NCBI GenBank assembly: GCA_004298675.1 | Contig: SCRI01000058.1 | Span: 62,001-126,000, forward strand | Reading direction: 5' to 3' | Length of the DNA: 64,000 nt | DNA from: a bacterium | Lineage (GTDB): Bacteria > Vulcanimicrobiota > Vulcanimicrobiia > Vulcanimicrobiales > SCRA01 | Part shown: positions 10,435-17,119 of the stretch, piece after piece | How positions within the stretch are numbered: the first letter of the stretch is position 1 | Layout of the letters: the number at the start of each line of letters is the position of its first letter | Notes under the pieces: model-generated | The model's input: the letters and a program-made list of their open reading frames with translations, nothing else | What the model was told of the DNA's origin: nothing | The model's database searches: none | Translations under genes and position numbers: made by a program

Positions 10435-11301
10435 CTACATCATGCCCAGCGCGCGGGCCACGCCGCGCAGCGTATCGTATTCGGCGTCGTCCGCGTGCAC
10501 GAAGTGCTTGCCGCGCAAGATGTCGAGTACGGCCCCGTCGCGCGGCTCGCGCAACCCCAGGAAGGCATCGGCGAAAGCCTGGCGCTCCGGGGAGCCGAGG
10601 TCCTTGCGCGCCACCCAGACGTAGTCGACGAACGGCGGCGTGGTATAGAAGACGCGTACCTTGCTCCCGTCGATCTGTTTGTTCTCGACGAGCGCATGGA
10701 AGACGCTCTCGTCTAGGGCGCCCGCGTCGACGATACCGGCCTCGACGGCCTTGGCCGTGGCGGGGTGGTTTCCGGTGAAGCGGTAGCGCAGAGCGTGGTC
10801 GGGATCGATGCCGTTCTTCTGCATGTAGTAGTACGGCATCAAATGGCCGCTGGTCGAGTTGGTGTCACCGAACGCGAAGCTCTTGCCGCGCAGGTCCGCC
10901 AGGCTGTGGATATCCGAACCGCTCTGGGTGATGAAGAGCGAGTGGAAGCGTTGGTCGCTTGAGCGCTGAACGAGCGGGATCACCCCGTAGCGCGCGTGCG
11001 CCTGAACGTACGTAAGCCCGCCCAGGTAGGCGAAGTCGAGCGACGCGTTGCCCAGGGCTTCGACGGTGGCGTTGTAGTTGGTGGGAATGACCAAGTCGAC
11101 GTCGTGTCCGGTCTTGCCGGCCAAGTAGTCGCGCAACGGGCGCTTCTCGTCGACGGAGACCTGCGTGGCCCCGGCGTCAGGGATCATCCCGACGCGCAGC
11201 GGTGCGGCCGCCGCCACGGCGGCCGGCGCCAACATGCCCGCGGCGAAGAGGACGCCCGAACCTTTCAGGAAGCGCGTGCGGCTGATGGGCGAGAAGTGCA
11301 T
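10435..11301 (-). CDS. phnD: PhnD-like phosphate/phosphonate (oxyanion) binding protein
   Basis: The 288-residue extracytoplasmic binding protein catches the substrate for the PhnCE transporter. The leader PISRTRFLKGSG before a hydrophobic run resembles a Tat signal with a split Arg pair. The mature domain begins LRVGMIPDAGATQ, with the family elements VSVDEKRPLRDYL, LDFAYLGGLTYVQA, DLRGKSFAFGDTNSTSGHL and AGALDESVF. The frame is open further upstream, but the ATG at 11301 has AGGAGGG about 13 bases before it and starts the signal peptide, so it is chosen. It is the first gene of the operon and divergent from prfB. PhnD relatives bind phosphonates, phosphite or hypophosphite. The true ligand is not known here. 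Confidence 0.9.
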   Translation of the reverse strand: MHFSPISRTRFLKGSGVLFAAGMLAPAAVAAAAPLRVGMIPDAGATQVSVDEKRPLRDYLAGKTGHDVDLVIPTNYNATVEALGNASLDFAYLGGLTYVQAHARYGVIPLVQRSSDQRFHSLFITQSGSDIHSLADLRGKSFAFGDTNSTSGHLMPYYYMQKNGIDPDHALRYRFTGNHPATAKAVEAGIVDAGALDESVFHALVENKQIDGSKVRVFYTTPPFVDYVWVARKDLGSPERQAFADAFLGLREPRDGAVLDILRGKHFVHADDAEYDTLRGVARALGMM

Positions 11302-11425
11302 CGAACGGGACCCTCCTATGCCTAGAACGTAATAAGCCGTTGTCTCTAGCGTATGACGTTCGATAGAGCGCGATGGTTTCACCCCTGCGAGGGCCGTGGC
11401 GGCGGACGGACGAATCGGCGCACTC

Positions 11426-12542
11426 ATGAGCGATGCTACCCGTTCCGAGATCATACGATTGCGCGCGCAGCTGGAGCGGCTGCGGGTGCGTCTTTGACTA
11501 CGCCAAGCATCGCGATCGCCTGAAGGAGCTGGAACGCGCTTCGCAGACGTCTGATTTCTGGGAGGATGCCGCCGCGGCGCAGGCTGTGATGAAGCGGATC
11601 GCCGATCTGCGCGCCGAGACCGAGCCGCTAGAGCGCGTGGCACGCACCCTCGACGAGGCCTGGGAGCTGCTCGAGCTCATGGGTGACGAGGCCGGGGCCG
11701 ATGAGGAAGCCGGGCGCGATACCGCCGCCGCCGCTGCCGAATTGGACGGGCTGGAGATGGCGGCCAACTTCGACCGCGAGTTCGATCATCACGGCGCGAT
11801 CGTCTCGATCAACTCGGGCGCCGGCGGAACCGACGCCGCGGATTGGGCGCAGATGCTGCTGCGGATGTACGTCCGCTGGGCCGAGCACCACGGCTTCGAG
11901 GTGCGCTACAGCGACGAAACGCCCGGCGACGAGGCCGGCATCAAGAGCGCCACGTTCTTCGTGCGCGGCCGCAACGCGTACGGCATGCTGGAGAGCGAGC
12001 GCGGCGTCCACCGCCTGGTACGGATCTCCCCGTTCGACGCCGCGCACCGGCGCCATACGGCCTTTGCCAGCGTGGACGTCGTGCCGGAGTTGGAGGCCGG
12101 CGAGGGGCAACTGGAGATCAAGCCGGACGAGATCCGCATCGAGACGTTCAAGAGCGGCGGCGCGGGCGGCCAGTACGTCAATAAGACCGAGTCGGCCATC
12201 CGCATCATTCACCTCGCCACCGGCATCATCGTCTCTTCGCAGCAGGAGCGCTCGCAGATGCAGAATCGTGACGTCGCGATGTCGATTCTGCGGGCGAAGC
12301 TGCTGCAGCGCGAGTTGGACGAGCGCGACCGTAAGTTGGCCGAGCTGCGGGGCGAGAAGCTCTCGACCGAATGGGGCAGCCAGATCCGTTCCTACGTCCT
12401 CAATCCGTACCAGCTGGTCAAGGATCATCGCACCGGCGTCGAGACCGGGAACGTCACGGCTGTGCTCGACGGTGAGATCGATCTCTTCATCTGGCCGTAC
12501 CTGCAGCAGCGCGGGCGTTTTGCCGGCAGCGCGGTGACGTGA
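11426..12542 (+). CDS. prfB: Peptide chain release factor 2, with programmed +1 frameshift
   Basis: RF2 ends translation at UGA and UAA. The gene needs a +1 shift. Codons 11426-11494 (23 codons, MSDATRSEIIRL...) end at CTT followed by TGA at 11495-11497. Reading resumes at GAC 11496, giving DYAKHRDRLKE and a 371-residue protein. The GGQ motif (SGGAGGQYVNKTES) that triggers peptidyl-tRNA hydrolysis and the SPF tripeptide (VRISPFDAAHRRH) that selects UGA are both present, so this is RF2 and not RF1. Low RF2 lets ribosomes pause at UGA and shift, giving autoregulation. The glycosyltransferase gene overlaps its stop by four bases (GTGA). Confidence 0.96.
11484..11498 (+). promoter_or_regulatory. 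prfB +1 frameshift site (CTT TGA C)
   Basis: The slippery CTT, the UGA stop and the following C match the conserved prfB recoding site. The upstream GGGTG at 11484-11488 can serve as the internal Shine-Dalgarno-like stimulator, although it is weaker than the E. coli AGGGGG element. Correct shifting is supported by RF2 homology continuing directly in the +1 frame. Confidence 0.9.
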
Positions 12543-13435
12543 GCGCCGCGCCCGAGCTCTGCGTCGTCGTGGTGACGTGGAACGACGCCGCGCGCGCCGC
12601 CGCCGCGATCGACTCCTTCTTCGATTTGCCGGAGGTGCGTAACCGCCCCGAACGTTATGCGCTGATCGTCTCGGACAACGGCTCGCGCGACGGCACCGCG
12701 CAGAGTCTGCGCACTCGCTATGGTGATCGGATCGCCGTGCTGGAGAACGGCGCCAACCTCGGATTCGGCGCGGGCTGCAATCGCGCGTTCGCACGCGTCG
12801 ACGCACCCTACTATTTCCTGCTCAACCCCGACGCGCTCTTGCGGCCGGGAGCGCTCGACTCGATGCTGGATTTCTTCGCGCGGCACCCGGAAGCGGGGAT
12901 CGCAGGCTCGCGCGTGCTCAATCTCGACGGTACGGTGCAGGAGTCGTGCGGCGAGTTCGACACGTGGCTGGGAGCGTTCTTGCGCTCGAGCGCCTGGGGC
13001 GAGCTGCCGCCGCTGCGCCGTTACGCCAACGGCCACGCGCTGCGCGCGTGGAACTACGGCGACGAACGCCGCGTGGATATCGTGATCGGCGCGGCGCTGG
13101 CACTGCGGCGCAGCACGATCCGGCACTTGGAAGGATTCGACGAGCGCTTCTTTCTCTACCAGGAAGAGGTGGATCTCTGCAAGCGCGCAGCGGGAGCCGG
13201 CCTCCAGACGTGGTTCGTGCCCTCCAGCGTCGTGCAGCACGAAGGCATGGGATCGGCGATCTCGCGCGCAGCGGTGGAGCGCCACAAACGCGCCGGGCGG
13301 CGCCGCTATTGGATCAAACATCACGGGCGGCTCTGGTATTATGCGTTGTGTACGGCGCTGGTGGCGCGCTACGCGCTCTACGCGGCGCCGCTGGCTGGGG
13401 GTGCGTTGCTGCTGCGGCACGCGCTGGGGCGGTGA
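12539..13435 (+). CDS. Family 2 glycosyltransferase, WbbL/rhamnosyltransferase-like
   Basis: The 298-residue GT-A enzyme has the N-terminal VVVVTWN strand, SDNGSRDGTAQ, NLGFGAGCNRAF and the LLNPDALL segment, where the DxD-like metal site lies. It also has FDERFFLYQEEVDLCKRA, typical of WbbL-like transferases. A C-terminal hydrophobic segment (about residues 265-290) may bind the membrane. Such enzymes add sugars, often dTDP-rhamnose, to lipid-linked cell-surface glycans. rmlA and rmlB lie elsewhere in the window. It starts with GTG in the prfB stop (GTGA overlap), so it is co-transcribed with prfB without an obvious shared function. The acceptor is unknown. Confidence 0.87.
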   Translation: MSAAPELCVVVVTWNDAARAAAAIDSFFDLPEVRNRPERYALIVSDNGSRDGTAQSLRTRYGDRIAVLENGANLGFGAGCNRAFARVDAPYYFLLNPDALLRPGALDSMLDFFARHPEAGIAGSRVLNLDGTVQESCGEFDTWLGAFLRSSAWGELPPLRRYANGHALRAWNYGDERRVDIVIGAALALRRSTIRHLEGFDERFFLYQEEVDLCKRAAGAGLQTWFVPSSVVQHEGMGSAISRAAVERHKRAGRRRYWIKHHGRLWYYALCTALVARYALYAAPLAGGALLLRHALGR

Positions 13436-13773
13436 TGGCGCTACGCTCGGAGTGCGTGACCACCACGCGTGAGGCAGTGGGTTTCCGCGTCGTGCGGCGC
13501 TGCGGCCTCGCGTCGGGTCAAGCCATGCAGGCGCGCAACTATTTGCGTGACGCGCTGCATGCGATCGGCACGTTTCTGGGCCTGATGCCCTACGACTTCG
13601 TTACGGATGCAGAGCGTGCGCGGGCCGACTCCATCGCACAGCTTCTGGAGCGCGCGGAGCGGCTGGGAGCCAACGGCGTGATCGATCTGCGCTTCCAAGC
13701 CGTGGACGAAGGCGGCGCAACGCGGCTGACGGCGATTGGGGAGGCGGTCGTTTTGGATCGCGAGCCGCGGTGA
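13435..13773 (+). CDS. YbjQ/UPF0145 family protein (heavy-metal-binding domain family)
   Basis: The 112-residue protein matches the YbjQ (DUF74) fold. It has the N-terminal strand VTTTREAVGFRVV, then GLASGQAMQARNYLRD and a long insert in place of the usual Gly-rich loop. ADSIAQLLERAERLGANGVIDLRF is the characteristic helix-strand segment. The family forms pentamers and its biochemical role is not settled. The ATG overlaps the preceding stop by one base (TGATG), and the next gene overlaps its own stop, so it sits inside the prfB operon chain. The ORF is open further upstream, but that part only mirrors the glycosyltransferase. Confidence 0.75.
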   Translation: MALRSECVTTTREAVGFRVVRRCGLASGQAMQARNYLRDALHAIGTFLGLMPYDFVTDAERARADSIAQLLERAERLGANGVIDLRFQAVDEGGATRLTAIGEAVVLDREPR

Positions 13774-14456
13774 GCGAGCCGACGTTACAGGAGCGTGCCG
13801 CGCGCGAGCGCGCGCTGGCGCAGCTTGCGCGCACGGTGGAAGCCTGCCGCAAGTGCGAGATCGGCTACACGCGCACTCGGAGCGTCTTCGGTGAGGGCGA
13901 TCCCTGCGCGCGCCTGATGTGCGTGGGCGAGGGCCCCGGTGAGACAGAGGACGCGACGGGGCGGCCGTTCGTGGGGCGGGCCGGCGAGCTGCTGACGAAG
14001 ATGCTGGCGGCCATCGGGCTCGAACGCGACGAGGTCTACATTTGCAACACCATCAAGTGCCGCGCCAGCTACCGCGACGGCAACAAGGTGCGCAATCGCG
14101 CGCCCACGCCGCAGGAGCTGGCGAACTGCCGTCCCTACCTCGACGAGCAGATCGCCATCATCCGTCCGCAAGTGATCTTGGCGCTGGGAGCCCCGGCTGC
14201 GAAGTCGTTCTTGGGGCAGGCGTTCCAGATCACGCGCATGCGTGGGCGCTGGTTCGAGGGGCCGCACGGCAGCGCGCTGATGGCTACCTTCCATCCCGCC
14301 TACGTGCTGCGCCAAGGCGGCACCGCGCTCACCGAAACCAAACGCTTGGTGTGGGGCGATCTGAAAGCCGTGCGGGCACGCCTGGATGAGTTGGCGGCGG
14401 TAGCGGAGGCGGCTGCCGGATCCGCCGCCGAGCCGGAGCAGCGTAGCCTCTTTTAG
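13770..14456 (+). CDS. Uracil-DNA glycosylase, family 4 (iron-sulfur)
   Basis: The 228-residue enzyme removes uracil from DNA in base-excision repair. Family 4 signatures are present: GEGPGETEDATGRPFVGRAG (motif 1) and HPAYVLR (motif 2). Four cysteines hold the [4Fe-4S] cluster: two in ACRKCEIGYTR (residues 26 and 29), one in NTIKCRASY and one in ELANCRPYL. After an Ala/Glu-rich linker the protein ends in QRSLF, which resembles a sliding-clamp-binding peptide. The GTG start overlaps the preceding stop by four bases. This type is common in thermophiles and in many deep bacterial phyla. Confidence 0.93.
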   Translation: MSEPTLQERAARERALAQLARTVEACRKCEIGYTRTRSVFGEGDPCARLMCVGEGPGETEDATGRPFVGRAGELLTKMLAAIGLERDEVYICNTIKCRASYRDGNKVRNRAPTPQELANCRPYLDEQIAIIRPQVILALGAPAAKSFLGQAFQITRMRGRWFEGPHGSALMATFHPAYVLRQGGTALTETKRLVWGDLKAVRARLDELAAVAEAAAGSAAEPEQRSLF

Positions 14457-14516
14457 GGCCTCGACGCGCGGGGGCGCTGGACGGCGTGGGCCAATTCGAC
14501 TACCATACGAAGCGTT

Positions 14517-15605
14517 ATGCAACGTGATGCCATGCAGATCTGGTGGGACGACCGCGCGCGGGCGCTCGGCCTGCGCGACGGCCAGGCGCTGGCCGATGAG
14601 CTCGGCCTCAAGCGCTATCGTGTCGGGCAGCTCTACCACGCCGCCGTCAAGGAGCTAGCCGGCGAGATCGACGCGATCACGGTGCTGCCGCAGACGCTGC
14701 GCGACGAGCTCCATGCGCGTGCCTTCCCATTCGACACGGTTGCGCCAAACGTCGTCCAGCGCTCGAGCGACGCTCAGACTACCAAGGGACTCTTCGCCCT
14801 GCGCGACGGGCAAGAGATCGAGGCCGTGCTCATGGAGCACCACGGCGACCGCAACACCGTCTGCGTCTCCAGCCAAGCAGGCTGCGCCTTCGCCTGTGCC
14901 TTCTGCGCGACGGGGCAGGCCGGTTTCTCGCGCCATTTGAGCTCCAGTGAGATCTTCGATCAGGCGCGCTACTTCGCGCGCACCTTGGCGGCGCAGGGAC
15001 GCAAGGTTACGAATGTCGTCTTCATGGGCATGGGCGAACCGTTTCACAACTACGACGCCGTGCTGGGTGCCGTGGCGCTGCTCAACGACCCGAAGGGTTT
15101 CGGCTTAGGGCACCGTCACATCACCATCTCGACGGTAGGCGTGGTGCCGATGATCGACCGCTTCGCCGGCGAGGGGCTGCAAGTCAATCTCGCGATCTCG
15201 CTGCACGCGCCCACCGACGAGCAGCGCGGCGCCATCATGCCGGTGAACAAGCGTTGGGCGATCGGCGAGCTGATGGGTGCGTGCGCGCGTTACGTCGAGC
15301 AGACGGGGCGCAAGATCTTCTTCGAGTACTTGATGCTGGCCGGCGTCAACGACCGGGTGGAGGATGCGCGCGAGTTGGCGCGGCTCATGGCAGGGCGTCT
15401 CTATCACGTCAACTTGATCCCCTACAACTCCACGCCCGATGCGGAGTTCCAAGGCTCCGAGGGTGCCATCGTCGATGCATTTCAACGCGTGCTCACCGCG
15501 GCCGGTGTGCCCTCGACGATCCGCCATCCCATGGGGCGCGATATCGCCGCCGCCTGCGGGCAGCTGCGTGCCCAGACGCAGCCGCGCGCCGGCGCGTCCG
15601 TATAA
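14517..15605 (+). CDS. rlmN: 23S rRNA (adenine2503-C2)-methyltransferase RlmN
   Basis: This 362-residue radical-SAM enzyme methylates A2503 of 23S rRNA and A37 of some tRNAs. The CAFACAFC motif (C-x3-C-x2-C) binds the iron-sulfur cluster. Other signatures are VCVSSQAGC, NVVFMGMGEPFHNYDAV, ISTVGVVP, NLAISLHAP and FFEYLMLAGVND. The C-terminal methyl-carrying Cys is in DIAAACGQL. The first ATG (14517) is used here. A second in-frame ATG at 14532 is possible. It stands between the DNA-repair gene and glyS, a general housekeeping neighbourhood. Confidence 0.95.
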   Translation: MQRDAMQIWWDDRARALGLRDGQALADELGLKRYRVGQLYHAAVKELAGEIDAITVLPQTLRDELHARAFPFDTVAPNVVQRSSDAQTTKGLFALRDGQEIEAVLMEHHGDRNTVCVSSQAGCAFACAFCATGQAGFSRHLSSSEIFDQARYFARTLAAQGRKVTNVVFMGMGEPFHNYDAVLGAVALLNDPKGFGLGHRHITISTVGVVPMIDRFAGEGLQVNLAISLHAPTDEQRGAIMPVNKRWAIGELMGACARYVEQTGRKIFFEYLMLAGVNDRVEDARELARLMAGRLYHVNLIPYNSTPDAEFQGSEGAIVDAFQRVLTAAGVPSTIRHPMGRDIAAACGQLRAQTQPRAGASV

Positions 15606-15663
15606 GCGGTTCGAGCGCGGCGCGACAGGGGGAAAGCCGCCAGGGGGCGCAACTTCCGGGCTT

Positions 15664-17007
15664 ATGGCTACGCAGACCGGACGGTATCAGCCCTCCCTGG
15701 ATGAGATCAGCGCGCTTGCCAAGCGGCGCGGCTTCGTCTTTCAATCGTCGGAGATCTACGGCGGCGCGGGAGGCGTCTGGGATTACGGGCCGCTCGGCAC
15801 GGAGCTCAAGCGCAACGTCAAGCAGGCCTGGTGGCATGAGGTGGTGGAGAGCCGCGACGACGTGGTGCCGTTCGACGCGGCGATCATCATGCATCCGCGG
15901 ACGTGGATAGCCTCCGGCCACGCCGCGACCTTCCACGACAAGATGGTGGACTGCAGAGTCTGCAAGCACCGCTTCCGCGCCGACCATCTGCCTTCGTTAG
16001 AGAAGTGTCCCGATTGCGGCAGCAAAGGCTCGCTCACCGAGCCGCGCGACTTCAACTTGATGCTCAAGACCTACTTGGGCCCGGCGGAGGATAGCGCGAG
16101 CCAGGTCTGGCTGCGCCCGGAGACGGCGCAAGGCATCTTCGTGAACTTCAAAAACGTCGCGCAGGCAGCGCGCCGTAAACCGCCGTTCGGAATTGCGCAG
16201 GTTGGTAAGTCTTTTCGGAACGAGATCACGCCGGGAAACTTCACCTTCCGGACGCGCGAGTTCGAGCAGGCGGAGCTGGAGTTTTTCATCCCGCCGGACG
16301 GCACCGACGAGCAGTGGTACCACCGTTGGGTCGAGTTGCGCATGTCCTGGTACCGCCGTTATCTGCTGGACGAGCGCGTGCGCTTCCGCGAGTTGGCTCA
16401 AGAAGAGTTGGCCCACTACGCCAAAGGGCTCACCGACGTGGAGTACCGCTTCCCTTGGGGCTGGGGGGAGTTGGAGTCGATCGCCAACCGCGGCACGTAC
16501 GACCTGAACGCGCATATCAAGGAGTCCGGCAAGGACCTCTCGTTCTTCGACGAGGCCAACAAGGCCAAATACGTGCCCATCGTCGTGGAGGCTTCCGCCG
16601 GCGTCGACCGGACGGCGCTGGCGCTCTTGATCGACGCCTACGACAAGCAGCGCTACGTGGATCAGACCGGGAAGGAGGCCGAACGCGTCGTGCTGCGCTT
16701 CCACCCCCAGATCGCCCCGTGTAAAGCAGCGGTCTTCGCGCTGGCGCGCAACAAGCCGGAGCTGGTGGAACGTGCACGCGGCCTCGAGCGCGACCTGCGC
16801 CGCGTGCTGCGCACGCAGTACGACGAGGGGAACATCGGCCAGCTCTACCGCCGCCAGGACGAGATCGGGACGCCCTGGTGTCTCACCGTCGACTATCAGA
16901 CCCTCGACGACGGGACCGTGACGCTGCGCGACCGCGACAGCATGGAGCAGACGCGCATCCCGGCGGACCAGGTCAAGGCGCTGCTCCTCGAGCGCCTCGC
17001 GGGCTAG
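15664..17007 (+). CDS. glyS: Glycyl-tRNA synthetase, alpha2 (eukaryote/Gram-positive) type
   Basis: The 447-residue class II synthetase charges tRNA-Gly as a homodimer. It belongs to the single-chain type and not to the alpha2beta2 type with separate glyQ and glyS. Visible parts are SLAKRRGFVFQSSEIYGG-like motif 1, a four-Cys zinc insertion (CRVCKHRF with CPDCGSKG, about residues 97-120), motif 2 (GKSFRNEITP...FRTREFEQAELEFF), motif 3 with a GVDRTALALL segment, and the anticodon-binding domain from about residue 340. The frame is open upstream within rlmN, but homology starts at ATG 15664. No T-box is seen in the 58-base spacer. Confidence 0.95.
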   Translation: MATQTGRYQPSLDEISALAKRRGFVFQSSEIYGGAGGVWDYGPLGTELKRNVKQAWWHEVVESRDDVVPFDAAIIMHPRTWIASGHAATFHDKMVDCRVCKHRFRADHLPSLEKCPDCGSKGSLTEPRDFNLMLKTYLGPAEDSASQVWLRPETAQGIFVNFKNVAQAARRKPPFGIAQVGKSFRNEITPGNFTFRTREFEQAELEFFIPPDGTDEQWYHRWVELRMSWYRRYLLDERVRFRELAQEELAHYAKGLTDVEYRFPWGWGELESIANRGTYDLNAHIKESGKDLSFFDEANKAKYVPIVVEASAGVDRTALALLIDAYDKQRYVDQTGKEAERVVLRFHPQIAPCKAAVFALARNKPELVERARGLERDLRRVLRTQYDEGNIGQLYRRQDEIGTPWCLTVDYQTLDDGTVTLRDRDSMEQTRIPADQVKALLLERLAG

Positions 17008-17016
17008 CGCCGCTGG

Positions 17017-17083
17017 GGCTGTTGGTCTGGCCATCCACGGGAAGAATGTTATAAGGAAACTTTGCTTCCTGGACCGAACAGCC
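17017..17083 (+). other. Structured leader upstream of ppdK
   Basis: The spacer between glyS and ppdK holds a long-range inverted repeat (17017-17027 with 17072-17083, one bulged base). It encloses a small AGGAA/TTCCT hairpin (17054-17070). It could be an RNA leader, a weak terminator of glyS or an operator. A T run is missing, which argues against a simple terminator. Confidence 0.4.
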
Positions 17084-17119
17084 AGAAATCTCGTTCAAGA
17101 TTAGAGGAGATCGGTAGAG

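Noticed and set aside
11426-11500. prfB as a frameshifted pseudogene or sequencing error
   Set aside because: The break is exactly at CTT TGA C, the conserved RF2 recoding site.
15606-15663. T-box leader before glyS
   Set aside because: The spacer is only 58 bases and lacks the T-box sequence and specifier stem.
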